Assembly: GCF_015840715.1 (NCBI RefSeq)
Contig: NZ_CP060397.1
Location: 806,001 to 870,000 of the forward strand
Reading direction: 5' to 3'
Length of the DNA: 64,000 nt
Source of the DNA: Synechococcus sp. CBW1004
Lineage (GTDB): Bacteria; Cyanobacteriota; Cyanobacteriia; PCC-6307; Cyanobiaceae
Each line of letters begins with the position of its first letter. Positions within the stretch are counted from its first letter, which is position 1. Under the pieces are notes generated by a model. The model was not told the origin of the DNA. It made no database searches and saw only the letters and a list, made by a program, of their open reading frames with translations. Below are positions 48,529 through 57,638 of the stretch, piece by piece. A program made the translations under genes and the position numbers.

Positions 48529-50406
48529 TCACGCCAGCCGACTGACCCGCAGCCAGGGACCCCAGGGATTGGCGCAGCCGATCAGGGCCACGGGGGCGGG
48601 GCGGTCCTGCTGCTGCAGCCAGTGATGCAGCGCTGGTTCCAGGGTGATCACCGGCCAGGGCCGTCCGCCCACCACCAGGCGGTAGCCGCCCTCGCCGTCG
48701 GGTTCCAGTTCTCCCTGCCACAGCCGTTCGCCGGGCTCCGCCGGAACCTGGTGGGGATTCAGCACTCCCCCGGGGCCGGCCGCCAGGTGTCCCTGCCGGT
48801 CGAGGCGGGCGGGGTCATCGAGGGCCTGACGTTGCCGCTCCGCCCAGGCGGGGTGGTGCCAGGGGGTGTCCCAGAGCGGCAGCGGCCCGGCGGGAGCCTG
48901 CCGGTCCGCGATCAACGCTTCCTGCAGCTGGCGCACAGGCAGCTCCCCCGGATCGAGCCCCAGGCGCACGCACAGCGCCGCCGCCAAGCCGGCCACCTGG
49001 CCGATGTTCAGCACCAGCGGCTGCAGGCGGGTGGCGCCGTTGGCCATGTGGCTGACGCTGAGGCACTTGTCGGCGGCCAGCAGATTGACCACCCCAGTGC
49101 TCACCAGCGCCCCGTACGGAATCGTGAAGGGGGTGCCGCTCCAGCGGCCGCCCCAGCGGCAGCTCTTGGGCGCCAGCGGCCAGTCGCCTCCTGGGTAGTG
49201 GTGGTCATTGGCGTAGTTGCCCACCGCGATCGCGCTCAGGGCGCCGGCGGCATCGCGCGGCAGTGCCGCGATCGAAGCCCCGGGGCCCTGGGGCAGCAGG
49301 TCCTGTTCGATCACGGTCTGCAGGCCCACCAGCCGCCGGCCCTCGCGCCAGTAGGGCATCGCCGCCAGCCAGGCTGCCGGACTGCCGGATTCGGCCGGGA
49401 AGCCAGTCCCCCGCTGCAGCCAGCCGCCGCTGGCTTGCTCAAGAGCCCGGGCAAAGCGCAGGCTGTGGGCCTGCATCTCGGCGAACAGCGCGGCCTCGGC
49501 CTGTGGATCGGCGCTGAAGGCACGCGCCAGGCCGTCGTGCCAGTCGTTGCCGTGCAGGGGCCAGTTGAGCATCACCAGCCCACCGGGCAGTCGGCCGTAG
49601 GTGATCGTGCGCTCCAGACCGAAGGCCTCACAGGCCTGCTCGAACGGCGGCGGCAGCGGGGGCGCGCCAGTTGGAGAGGGGCCTCCCTCCTGCTGATGCC
49701 CAGCGCTGCCGGGATTCACCGACAGGCGTTCGCGCGCCAGCTGGCCCATCACCACCCAGGTGGGTGACTGCACCGGCTGCTCCTGAAAGAACGGCTCCCG
49801 CTCCAGCCGCTCGCGGCTGGGGGCACTGGGCTCCCCCCATTGCTCCTGGGCCTCCCAGCCCAGGCGGTGGGACGCCCCCGCCAGGGCGAGCAGCTCGCCG
49901 CGGTCGCTGCCGTCGATCACCAGGGTGCAGGGCACCCGGCGGTGGCTGCCTGGACGGTCTGCGCCGCCACCCCCTGAGCACTCCACCCGTACGGCGCAGA
50001 TGCGCGTCCCGGCCCGCTCCACTTCCAGCAACCGGCAGTGCGGCCACCACTGGAGGTTCGGCAGCGCCCGGACCCAGTCCTGCAGGATCGCTTCGGCGGT
50101 GGCCGGCCGATACCCGAAGCAGCTCACCCAGTTGTGGTCGAGACCCTCGGGCTCCCGCCGGGCAAGCTCCCGCAGAAACGCCCCCCACAGGCCCGTCTGC
50201 CAGGTGGTGAGTTCATTGCCATCAGGGCAGCACACCCCGGCGGCACTCACCATCCCGCCCAGCCAGGCCCCGGGTGTGAGCAGCAGGGTGCGCGCGCCGC
50301 TTCGAGCTGCCTGCAATGCCGCCGCGACACCGCCGCTGCCGCCCCCCCACACGAGCACGTCCACCGTCTCCCCTGACCCCGTGCGGCTGCCTTGCCCTGT
50401 TGCCAT
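48529..50406 (-). CDS. FAD-dependent oxidoreductase, function unknown
   Basis: 625 residues from the ATG at 50406. The dinucleotide-binding start is VDVLVWGGGSGGVAAALQAARSGARTLLLTPGAWLGGMVSAAGVCCPDGNELTTWQTGLWGAFLREL. It continues with LVIDGSDRGELLALAGASHRLGWEAQEQWGE and ends with a flavin-closing TPFTIPYGALVSTGVVNLLAADKCLSVSHMANGATRLQPLVLNIGQVAGLAAALCVRLG. This is the FAD_oxidored (PF12831) type. Substrate is unknown. It converges on the RNase gene with only nine bases between stops. Confidence 0.85.
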   Translation of the reverse strand: MATGQGSRTGSGETVDVLVWGGGSGGVAAALQAARSGARTLLLTPGAWLGGMVSAAGVCCPDGNELTTWQTGLWGAFLRELARREPEGLDHNWVSCFGYRPATAEAILQDWVRALPNLQWWPHCRLLEVERAGTRICAVRVECSGGGGADRPGSHRRVPCTLVIDGSDRGELLALAGASHRLGWEAQEQWGEPSAPSRERLEREPFFQEQPVQSPTWVVMGQLARERLSVNPGSAGHQQEGGPSPTGAPPLPPPFEQACEAFGLERTITYGRLPGGLVMLNWPLHGNDWHDGLARAFSADPQAEAALFAEMQAHSLRFARALEQASGGWLQRGTGFPAESGSPAAWLAAMPYWREGRRLVGLQTVIEQDLLPQGPGASIAALPRDAAGALSAIAVGNYANDHHYPGGDWPLAPKSCRWGGRWSGTPFTIPYGALVSTGVVNLLAADKCLSVSHMANGATRLQPLVLNIGQVAGLAAALCVRLGLDPGELPVRQLQEALIADRQAPAGPLPLWDTPWHHPAWAERQRQALDDPARLDRQGHLAAGPGGVLNPHQVPAEPGERLWQGELEPDGEGGYRLVVGGRPWPVITLEPALHHWLQQQDRPAPVALIGCANPWGPWLRVSRLA

Positions 50407-50545
50407 GACCGGACGTTCCGTTGGCCCCGATCCTGCCGGGTCCGCTGCCGGGTGCCCCCGGTAAGATCCGGCCTGACGGCTGGACGCGGCGATGGCGCTG
50501 GCGGCGGCGCAGCACCCCCGAATCCCGCCTTCCATCCCCGCGTTG

Positions 50546-52126
50546 ATGGCCTACACGCTCACCACACCGCTCTATTACGTCAACGACAGGCCCCATCTCG
50601 GCAGCACCTACACCACGCTGGCCTGCGATGCCATCGCCCGCTTCCGGCGGCTGAGCGGCGAGGAAGTGATCCTGGTCACCGGCTGCGATGAGCATGGGCT
50701 CAAGATTCAGCGCACCGCCGAGGCGGCGGGGGTCACCCCTCAGGTTCACTGCGATCGCGTCAGCGACCGCTACCGCGATCTGTGGCAGCGCTGGGGCATC
50801 AGCCACGACCGGTTCATCCGCACCACCGACCCTCACCACCGGCGGGTGGTGGAGCAGTTCTTCGCCCGCGTCGAAGCCAGTGGCGATGTGATCGAGGGGC
50901 GGCAGCAGGGCTGGTACTGCGTCGCCTGCGAGGAGTTCAAGGACGACCCGCACGAAGCCGACGATCCCGAGTGTCCGATCCATCGGCGCCCCCTGGAATG
51001 GCGCGATGAGGTGAATCTCTTCTTCCGCCTGTCGCGCTATCAGCAGCAGATCGAGGACCTCGTCTCCCGGCCGGGCTTCATCGCTCCGGCCAGCCGGCGC
51101 CGCGAGGTGGAGAACTTCGTGGCCGGTGGTCTGAAGGATTTCTCGATCTCCCGGGTGGGCCTGCCCTGGGGAATTCCGGTGCCCGGGCACGGCGACCACA
51201 CCTTCTACGTGTGGTTTGACGCGCTGGTCGGCTACCTCTCCGCCCTGCTCGACCCTTCGGTGCCGGTCGATCTCGATCAGCTGGCGAGTCGCGGCTGGCC
51301 GGCGCAGCTGCACGTGATCGGCAAGGACATCCTGCGGTTCCATGCGGTCTTCTGGCCGGCGATGCTTCTGTCGGCCGGCCTTGAGCTGCCCGAGCGGGTG
51401 TTCGGCCATGGCTTCCTCACCCGTGAGGGCCAGAAGATGGGCAAGTCGCTGGGCAACGTGCTTGATCCGGAAGTGCTGCTTGAACGGTGCGGCGGCGATG
51501 CGGTGCGCTGGTATCTGCTGCGTGACATTCCCTTCGGCGAGGACGGCGACTTCCAGCAGCAGCGCTTCCAGGATCTGGTCAACAACGATCTGGCCAACAC
51601 GATCGGCAACCTTCTCAACCGCACCGCTTCGATGGCGCGCAAGTGGTTCGTGGAGGCCGTGCCGCCTTCCGGAGACGCCGCTGCCGGGGATCATCCGCTC
51701 GCCCAGGCCTGCCGGACGGGTCTTGAGGGCTACCTGCAGGCGATGGATCAGGTCGACTTCCGCAGGGCCTGCGAGGCGGTGCTGCAGCTGGCGATTGAGG
51801 CCAACGGTTACCTCAATGACCGTGCTCCCTGGAAGCTGATGAAGCAGGACGGGCAGGCGGATGTCGTCGCCGCCGATCTTTATGCGGTGCTCGAGACCTG
51901 TCGCTGGATCGGTCTGCTGCTGGCGCCGCTGCTGCCGGATCTGTCGCAGCGGTTGCTCTCTCAGCTCGCTGAACCCGCCTGGGAGAGCCGCTCCGGAGGG
52001 GCTCTCGGCGGCGATGCGGTCTCCCCGTGGCGTGCTGCCCTGCAGTGGGGAGGCCTGCCCGCCGGGCGCGCGCTGCCGGAACCCTCCCCGGTGATGCTCC
52101 GGCTCGAACTGGATCAACCCCTGTGA
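50546..52126 (+). CDS. metG: Methionyl-tRNA synthetase
   Basis: 526 residues from the ATG at 50546: YTLTTPLYYVNDRPHLGSTYTTLACDAIARF has the HIGH-type motif, then CDEHGLKIQRTAEAAG, and KMSKS-type GQKMGKSLGN. The zinc-binding insertion CVACEEFKDDPHEADDPECPIH is present with Cys ligands. No C-terminal tRNA-binding (Arc1p) domain is visible, so the short monomeric/dimeric type. Its TGA overlaps the lptC ATG (TGATG). Confidence 0.95.
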   Translation: MAYTLTTPLYYVNDRPHLGSTYTTLACDAIARFRRLSGEEVILVTGCDEHGLKIQRTAEAAGVTPQVHCDRVSDRYRDLWQRWGISHDRFIRTTDPHHRRVVEQFFARVEASGDVIEGRQQGWYCVACEEFKDDPHEADDPECPIHRRPLEWRDEVNLFFRLSRYQQQIEDLVSRPGFIAPASRRREVENFVAGGLKDFSISRVGLPWGIPVPGHGDHTFYVWFDALVGYLSALLDPSVPVDLDQLASRGWPAQLHVIGKDILRFHAVFWPAMLLSAGLELPERVFGHGFLTREGQKMGKSLGNVLDPEVLLERCGGDAVRWYLLRDIPFGEDGDFQQQRFQDLVNNDLANTIGNLLNRTASMARKWFVEAVPPSGDAAAGDHPLAQACRTGLEGYLQAMDQVDFRRACEAVLQLAIEANGYLNDRAPWKLMKQDGQADVVAADLYAVLETCRWIGLLLAPLLPDLSQRLLSQLAEPAWESRSGGALGGDAVSPWRAALQWGGLPAGRALPEPSPVMLRLELDQPL

Positions 52127-53340
52127 TGGCCGCTCCAGCCCGCCGCTTGCCGCTCGTCGCTGCCCTGGCGCTGTTGCTCCCTGCCTGCGGCAGTACCCCT
52201 CTGAATCGCCCACCGGAGGCCAGTGCACCCCCCTTCGTGTTCCGCTCCCTCGACCTGCGCCAGCAGGATCTGCTCGGCCGGCCGACCTGGTCGCTGATCA
52301 GCCCGGAGGCCCGCTACGACATGCGTCGCCGCGTCGCCCTGGCCGAGACGCCCCGGGGCATGATCTTCCGCAACGGCAAACCTGCGTACCGACTGTCGGC
52401 CACCAGCGGCACGGTGCTCAACGATGGTGAGGTCGTTCTGCTCGAGGGCCGCGTCCGCGTCGAGCAACTGGGCGCCAATCCGATGCTGATCCGCGCCGAA
52501 CGGGCCCGCTGGTTCCCGGAGCGCAAACTGATGGAGATCGATCGTCGCCCTGAGGCCCTTGATGCCTCGAATCGGCTGACGGCGGACCGCGCCAGCTTCA
52601 ATCTGGACAGCAACCGCCTCAGCCTGCGCGACAGGCCGAGGCTGCAGCACTGGAACCGTCGCTTCGAACCGTTCCGGGACGTCGATCGCGGCCTTCCGGA
52701 AGTGGTTCTCCGCGTCCGCGAGGCCGACTGGTACCCGCTGAATGGCACCCTCCAGACACGCGGTCCGGTGCTCGCGCGTCGGCGCGTTCCTGGCAGGACC
52801 GAGAAACAGCCCAGGCAGATCCTCACCGCCACCAGCCTCGATGGCAACACCACCACCCAGGAGTACTGGCTGCGGGCTCCGGTGCGGTTTCAGGACGCCG
52901 CCGAGGCCACTGACCTGCAGGCCCGGGATGTGCGGCTTGACCTGCGCGAGCGCCGGGCCACCAGCGACAGTCCCTTCCAGGGCAGTCGTCGCGAGCTGCG
53001 GGTCCGTGGTCGGAGCTTCCTGGTTCAGGAGGATCAGAAATGGGTCACCATCCCTGAAGGCTGCCAGCTGTTTCAGACGGGTGATGCCCTGCAGGCCCGT
53101 CAATGCCGCTGGAACTGGGGAACCCAGGCTGTCGAGGCCGATGGTGGCGTCGAGCTGCGACGCCAGGCCCACCAACAGATCAGCCGAGGCGAGTTTCTGA
53201 GGGGACGGCTCGGTCCGGCCGGCGAGATCACGCTCACCAGCCCGGGCGGTAGGGTGTTCAGCCGGTTCCAGGTGCCCCAGCGACCCGGTCCACCGCGGCT
53301 TTCGCGGCCGCGTCCAGCTGCGGAGCCCATTCGCCTGTGA
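52126..53340 (+). CDS. lptC: LptC-like periplasmic lipoprotein of LPS transport
   Basis: 404 residues, longer than E. coli LptC (about 190), as in cyanobacteria. A lipobox ends the signal peptide (LALLLPACGSTPLN, modified Cys about 24). The body holds repeated beta-strand units of the OstA/LptC fold: ARYDMRRRVALAETPRGMIFRNGKPAYRLSATSGTVLNDGEVVLLEGRVRV and RLTADRASFNLDSNRLSLRDRPRL. It would form part of the bridge carrying lipopolysaccharide to the outer membrane. It ends 83 bases into the opposing CCB gene. Confidence 0.8.
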   Translation: MAAPARRLPLVAALALLLPACGSTPLNRPPEASAPPFVFRSLDLRQQDLLGRPTWSLISPEARYDMRRRVALAETPRGMIFRNGKPAYRLSATSGTVLNDGEVVLLEGRVRVEQLGANPMLIRAERARWFPERKLMEIDRRPEALDASNRLTADRASFNLDSNRLSLRDRPRLQHWNRRFEPFRDVDRGLPEVVLRVREADWYPLNGTLQTRGPVLARRRVPGRTEKQPRQILTATSLDGNTTTQEYWLRAPVRFQDAAEATDLQARDVRLDLRERRATSDSPFQGSRRELRVRGRSFLVQEDQKWVTIPEGCQLFQTGDALQARQCRWNWGTQAVEADGGVELRRQAHQQISRGEFLRGRLGPAGEITLTSPGGRVFSRFQVPQRPGPPRLSRPRPAAEPIRL

Positions 53341-53953
53341 GGCGGCGGGTCCAGCCCTCCAGCCAGGTCAGATCACTGCGGCTGAAACAGCGGGCCGACC
53401 ATCCACCCAGCACCAGAACACCGGCATCCTCCAGAGGCTGCACCACCACCGAGGGGAGGCCGGGAAGCAGGGCTTCAAACTCCGCCCGGCCTGGATAGAG
53501 GCGCAGGTCCACCAGCGAGATGGCCCGACCGCTCTGCCTGGCCCGTTCGCAGATCGCCCCCTCGATGAAGGCCTGGTCACCGGCCTCCAGGGGCTGGAGA
53601 CCACGGCGCAGCAGCACCACACCACGCCAGACCAGAAGAAGTGTGGCCGCGGGCGTGGCGGTGAGCAGCAGGGCACTGCCCCAGGCCAGTTCGCGCTGCA
53701 ACGACGGGTCCAGCCCCTCAGCCAGCTGCAGCCTCTCCACCCCCTGGAGCGGGGCACGCTCCGCCGGCTCCGGCGCGATCCGCGTCCAGAGCAGACCGAC
53801 CAGCATCAGGACCACCGCAAGGATGCTGGCAAGCACCCCGGCGCGTTCCAGGGCCGGCTCGACGCTGCCGGCGGTGAACTGATTCAGCACACTGAGCGAC
53901 AGGCCGATCGCGCCGGCGACGAGAGGAATGCGGGCGGCGACCGGAAGGGCCAT
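53258..53953 (-). CDS. CCB2/CCB4-like cytochrome b6f assembly protein
   Basis: 231 residues from the ATG at 53953. Two hydrophobic segments open it (IPLVAGAIGLSLSVLNQF and AGVLASILAVVLMLVGLLWT). The rest has AERAPLQGVERLQLAEGLDPSLQRELAWGSALLLTATPAATLLLVW, then LYPGRAEFEALLPGLPSVVVQPLEDAGVLVLGGWSARCFSRSDLTWLEGWTRRL, matching the cofactor-assembly-of-complex-C subunit B family (PF11152). Such proteins help attach heme ci to cytochrome b6. It overlaps the lptC 3' end on the other strand by 83 bases. Confidence 0.8.
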   Translation of the reverse strand: MALPVAARIPLVAGAIGLSLSVLNQFTAGSVEPALERAGVLASILAVVLMLVGLLWTRIAPEPAERAPLQGVERLQLAEGLDPSLQRELAWGSALLLTATPAATLLLVWRGVVLLRRGLQPLEAGDQAFIEGAICERARQSGRAISLVDLRLYPGRAEFEALLPGLPSVVVQPLEDAGVLVLGGWSARCFSRSDLTWLEGWTRRLTGEWAPQLDAAAKAAVDRVAGAPGTG

Positions 53954-54032
53954 GCATGAGCGGGTTCGAAGCCGCTTCAGGATGCCGGAACGGCCGCCCG
54001 CTGCTCCAATGGGAAGGCGATCGACGTTCCCC

Positions 54033-54440
54033 ATGACTCCAGCCGAGGCCTTCGCGGCCCTTGCCCTTGTCGCCGTGGCCTGTGACGGCAGCCTGGAACG
54101 GGAGGAAGCCCATGCCCTGCGTGAGCAGCTGGAGGCGCGCACCCCGTACCGCAACCTGAGCGAGGCGACCATGGGGGCGATGTTCGACCAGCTGCTCGAA
54201 TTGCTGCGACGCGATGGCTGGCAGGGTCTGCTGGCCGAGGCCCTTCCCCTCCTGACCGCCGAGCAGCAGGAGACGGGTCTGGCGATCGCCGCCCATCTCG
54301 TGCAATGCGATCGCCTCGTGCAGCAGGAGGAGCTGACGATGCTCGAGAGCATGGCCGCCCAGATGACTCTCCCCGCCGAGCGCTCGCGCCAGATTCTCGA
54401 GGTGATCCGCGTCCTCAACCGCGACAGCCTGGCCGGCTGA
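54033..54440 (+). CDS. TerB-like protein
   Basis: 135 residues from the ATG at 54033. TPAEAFAALALVAVACDGSLEREEAHALREQLE, then LTAEQQETGLAIAAHLVQCDRLVQQEELTMLESMAAQMTLP, follows the tellurite-resistance TerB fold pattern (acidic helices, DG and QEE). Metal-binding roles are known for the family; here the role is unknown. No other ter genes are near. Thirty bases separate it from the Psb32-like gene. Confidence 0.75.
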   Translation: MTPAEAFAALALVAVACDGSLEREEAHALREQLEARTPYRNLSEATMGAMFDQLLELLRRDGWQGLLAEALPLLTAEQQETGLAIAAHLVQCDRLVQQEELTMLESMAAQMTLPAERSRQILEVIRVLNRDSLAG

Positions 54441-54471
54441 AGGCAGACTGGCCCCAGAACGCCCAGGCGCC

Positions 54472-55215
54472 GTGAAGACTGTCTCCCCGCCGCAACCCAG
54501 CCTCCGACCCTCCCTGCCGCCACCCCCGTCGTTGGGCCGTGCGGGTGTTCCCTTCGCGTGGATGCTCGCGGTTCTGCTGACTCTGCTGCTGCCGCTGGCA
54601 CCGGTCCATGCTCTGTCGCTGAGCGATCTGCCTCCCGATCCACCCGCCGCCCGGGTGCTCGACACGGCGGATGTGCTCAGCAGGGCCACCCGTGCTGATC
54701 TCGACAGACAGTTGCAGGAGCTGGACGGAGAGCGCGTCGACGCCCGTCTGATCACCGTGAGTCATCTCGATTACGGCCTCGACCTCTCCCAGCTCGGTTC
54801 CCAGTTGCTGGAGCGGTGGTCGGTGGAGGGCAACGGCGGGGGTGAGGGTGAGTCCCAGCTGCTTCTGCTGATCGACACCCAGAACAAGGCCACGGCGATT
54901 GTGGCCTCTCCGGCTCTGCAGCGACAGCTGCCGGCGGCGCTGCTGCGGAGCACGGCCCGGACGACCATGGCGCAGCCCCTGCGCGAGGGCGATCGCTACC
55001 GCCAGGCCAGTCTCGATGCCCTGACCCGCCTGCGCACCGTGCTCCGGGGGGGTGAGGATCCGGGAGACCCCGTCGAAGCCGAGGTGGCCGTCCCCGTCAG
55101 CAACATCCCCACGGCTGAGGAGACCCGGGAGGGCAACGGTCTGACCTGGGTCGTCGTGCTGCTGGTGGTTGGCTCGGTGGTGCCGATGCTGACCTGGTGG
55201 GTGTTCTCCCGCTGA
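54472..55215 (+). CDS. psb32: Psb32-like TPM-domain protein
   Basis: 247 residues from GTG. A signal peptide or anchor is MLAVLLTLLLPLAPVHALSL; the TPM domain follows (VLDTADVLSRATRADLDRQLQELDGERVDARLITVSHLDYGLDLSQLGSQLLERW, then LLLIDTQNKATAIVASPALQRQLP). A second membrane segment closes it (GLTWVVVLLVVGSVVPMLTWWVF). Psb32 in Synechocystis protects photosystem II from photodamage. The long Pro-rich start before the anchor may be mis-called; a later start is possible. Confidence 0.8.
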   Translation: MKTVSPPQPSLRPSLPPPPSLGRAGVPFAWMLAVLLTLLLPLAPVHALSLSDLPPDPPAARVLDTADVLSRATRADLDRQLQELDGERVDARLITVSHLDYGLDLSQLGSQLLERWSVEGNGGGEGESQLLLLIDTQNKATAIVASPALQRQLPAALLRSTARTTMAQPLREGDRYRQASLDALTRLRTVLRGGEDPGDPVEAEVAVPVSNIPTAEETREGNGLTWVVVLLVVGSVVPMLTWWVFSR

Positions 55216-55244
55216 ATTCCCGCCCGCTTCACGCCACACTTTCC

Positions 55245-56390
55245 ATGGGACTGACCGACTGGATGGGCACCTTCGGACGGGCCCAGTCGCTGGATCTGAG
55301 CAACGATCTGGAGCGGGGCTATGAGGCCGCTCTGCTGATCCAGAGCATTGAGCTGGAGCACTACAACGACCGGCCTGTCAGGCCCGAGCTCGAGCTGCGC
55401 CTGCCCCGTGGCATGCAGGCACAGATTCTGCGGCGCTTCAGGGCTGCCCTGCAGGTCTGTCGCCAGACCCTCGAGAACGTCGAGCCCTACCGCCAGGAGC
55501 TCTCCGGTCAGGAGATCCGGCAGATCCAGCTGGTGGAGGCGGTGGCCTCCCGCTACGACGAAAGACGACAGACGCTCCCCGCCATCAGCCGTTCGCCGGA
55601 GGTGTTGCCCCGCAGTCTCCTCGGGGTGGTCGATCAGGTCCGAAGGCAGCTGGATCCGGATGCGGAGGCCAGCGTGGTCGCCGGTTTCCGCCGTCGTCGG
55701 GATTCCACCCTCGTCTCCCTGCGCATCCTGCTGCTGCTGATTCTGGTTCCGGTTCTGATCCAGCAGTTCAGCCGCACCTACATCGTGACGCCAGTGGTGG
55801 ACCGCCTGTCTCCCGAGCATCCGCTGGTGACCTATCCACGCCCCCAGCTCGAGGAGAAGGCTGTTCAGAAGTTGAGGCTGTACCAGGCCGAGATCGAATT
55901 CGAAGCGTTGCTCCAGGATCAGCCGCTGCCGACGCGCGAACAGATGCAGCAGAAGCTCAACCAGAAGGCCCACGAACTTGAGGAGGAGGCTCAGCAGGAG
56001 GGGTCCCATGCGGTCAAGAATGTGCTCTCCGATGGCTTCGGTCTGATCGGGTTCGTGCTCGTCTGCCTGCTCGGTCAGCGGGACATCCAGGTGCTGCGTG
56101 GCTTCATCGACGAAATGATCTATGGCCTGAGTGACAGCGCCAAGGCGTTTGCGATCATTCTCTTCACGGATATTTTCGTTGGCTTCCACAGTCCGGAGGG
56201 CTGGACGGTGCTCCTTGATGGTGTTGCCCACCACCTTGGTCTGCCAGCGCGCGAGAATTTCATCATGTTGTTCATCGCCACCTTCCCTGTGGTGCTGGCG
56301 ACGATTTTCAAATACTGGATCTTCCGTTATCTCAACCGTGTGTCCCCCTCCTCGGTGGCGACCCTGCGCAATATGAATGGTGGAGGTTGA
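55245..56390 (+). CDS. pcxA: Proton extrusion protein PcxA (CemA/CotA family)
   Basis: 381 residues from the ATG at 55245. A hydrophilic N-terminal half (LERGYEAALLIQSIELEHYNDRPVRPELELRLPR) precedes the CemA domain. Membrane segments are VSLRILLLLILVPVLIQQF, LIGFVLVCLLGQRDIQVL, AFAIILFTDIFVGFHSPEGWTVLLDGVAHHLG and FIMLFIATFPVVLATIFKYWIFRYLNRVSPSSVATLRNMN. The protein helps light-dependent proton extrusion and inorganic carbon uptake at the plasma membrane. Its end overlaps cobU by 14 bases. Confidence 0.95.
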   Translation: MGLTDWMGTFGRAQSLDLSNDLERGYEAALLIQSIELEHYNDRPVRPELELRLPRGMQAQILRRFRAALQVCRQTLENVEPYRQELSGQEIRQIQLVEAVASRYDERRQTLPAISRSPEVLPRSLLGVVDQVRRQLDPDAEASVVAGFRRRRDSTLVSLRILLLLILVPVLIQQFSRTYIVTPVVDRLSPEHPLVTYPRPQLEEKAVQKLRLYQAEIEFEALLQDQPLPTREQMQQKLNQKAHELEEEAQQEGSHAVKNVLSDGFGLIGFVLVCLLGQRDIQVLRGFIDEMIYGLSDSAKAFAIILFTDIFVGFHSPEGWTVLLDGVAHHLGLPARENFIMLFIATFPVVLATIFKYWIFRYLNRVSPSSVATLRNMNGGG

Positions 56391-56991
56391 GAGCCTGTCC
56401 GTACATCCCCTGTCTTCTGCCGTCGACTCCTCCGCTCAGGCCCCTGCCGTGGGCATCACCCTGATCTGCGGCCCTGCCGGTGGAGGCAAAAGTCGATGGG
56501 CCGAACATCTGGCGTCCTGCAGTGGCCGCCAGGTCGTCTATCTGGCCACCGGCCCGCTGCTTCCAGACGATGCCGACTGGCAGCAGCGCCTGGAGCGCCA
56601 TCGCCGCCGTCGTCCGGCCCAGTGGCTCTGCCGGGAGGTGGGGGCCGAGCTGGCACCGGCGCTCTCGGATCTCAGGGACGGCCAGATCGCCCTGATCGAT
56701 TCTCTCGGCACCTGGGTCGCCGCCTGGCTCGATGCCGACGCCCCACTGTGGTGTCGCTGCTGTGATGTTCTGGTGGAGTCCCTACGCCTCAGCCACGCAC
56801 CGCTGCTGCTGGTGTGTGAGGAGGTGGGCTGGGGGGTCGTGCCCAGCTCGGTCGCCGGCGGACGATTCCGGCAACGCCTGGCGGAGCTCGAGCAACGGCT
56901 GATGGCTGACGCAGCGGCGGCATGGCTGGTGATCGCCGGCCGGGCGCTGGATCTGCAGCAGCTTTCCGTTCCGGTCCCGCCCGAGCCGTGA
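56377..56991 (+). CDS. cobU: Adenosylcobinamide kinase / guanylyltransferase
   Basis: 204 residues. The Walker A loop is ITLICGPAGGGKSRWAEHLA; then VVYLATGPLLPDDADWQQRLERHRRRRPAQW (with the GMP-accepting His in RHRRRRP), IALIDSLGTWVAAWL, and LVCEEVGWGVVPSSVAGGRFRQRL as in CobU/CobP. It phosphorylates adenosylcobinamide and attaches GMP, late in cobalamin assembly. It supports the cobN and metH genes elsewhere in the window. The TGATG end couples it to trmL. Confidence 0.93.
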   Translation: MVEVESLSVHPLSSAVDSSAQAPAVGITLICGPAGGGKSRWAEHLASCSGRQVVYLATGPLLPDDADWQQRLERHRRRRPAQWLCREVGAELAPALSDLRDGQIALIDSLGTWVAAWLDADAPLWCRCCDVLVESLRLSHAPLLLVCEEVGWGVVPSSVAGGRFRQRLAELEQRLMADAAAAWLVIAGRALDLQQLSVPVPPEP

Positions 56992-57482
56992 TGCCCCGCG
57001 TCGTCCTGGTTCACCCGGAGATCCCCCCCAATACCGGCAACGTCGCCCGCACCTGCGCCGCGACGGGGACGGAGCTGCATCTGGTGGAGCCCCTCGGCTT
57101 CGAGATCAGTGACCGCCAGCTGCGTCGTGCTGGCCTGGATTACTGGCCGCTCGTCGACCTGCATCGGCATCGATCGCTCGAGAGCTTTCTGAACGTGCGT
57201 CGCAGCCTCGGTGGGCGGCTGGTGGCGCTGAGCGCCAGGGCCCGGCAGGACTACACGGAGTTCCGCTTCCAGCCGCACGACTGGCTGCTCTTCGGCTGCG
57301 AAAGCGTTGGCTTGCCAGAGGCTCTTCAGGAGCAGGCCGATGCCTGCCTGACGATTCCGATGCGCCTCTCGTCGACTCCGGAAGGCGTGAGCGTGCGCAG
57401 CCTCAATCTGTCCGTTTCCGTCGGCGTCGTGCTCTTTGAGACCCTCCGTCAGGCAAAAGGCCCTGCACCACAAGGCGTCTAG
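56991..57482 (+). CDS. trmL: tRNA (cytidine(34)-2'-O)-methyltransferase
   Basis: 163 residues, SPOUT fold. RVVLVHPEIPPNTGNVARTCAATGTELHLVEPLGFEISDRQLRRAGLDYW, then WLLFGCESVGLPEALQEQADACLTIPM and GVSVRSLNLSVSVGVVLFETLRQ form the knotted SAM site. It 2'-O-methylates the wobble base of tRNA-Leu. Starts on the cobU stop. Confidence 0.93.
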   Translation: MPRVVLVHPEIPPNTGNVARTCAATGTELHLVEPLGFEISDRQLRRAGLDYWPLVDLHRHRSLESFLNVRRSLGGRLVALSARARQDYTEFRFQPHDWLLFGCESVGLPEALQEQADACLTIPMRLSSTPEGVSVRSLNLSVSVGVVLFETLRQAKGPAPQGV

Positions 57483-57638
57483 AGAGTCTTGTCCGCTTGT
57501 CCCGATCTGGGACCTGCCGGGGACGACCGCCCGGATGGCACCCGGCGCCTTGTCCGGGGCGGTACAGGGCGTTACTCTCTGCGCGGCCCGGGGATGTCGG
57601 CTTCTCTGCCGGGCTTTGCCGTATGGGTGACTTTCTGC

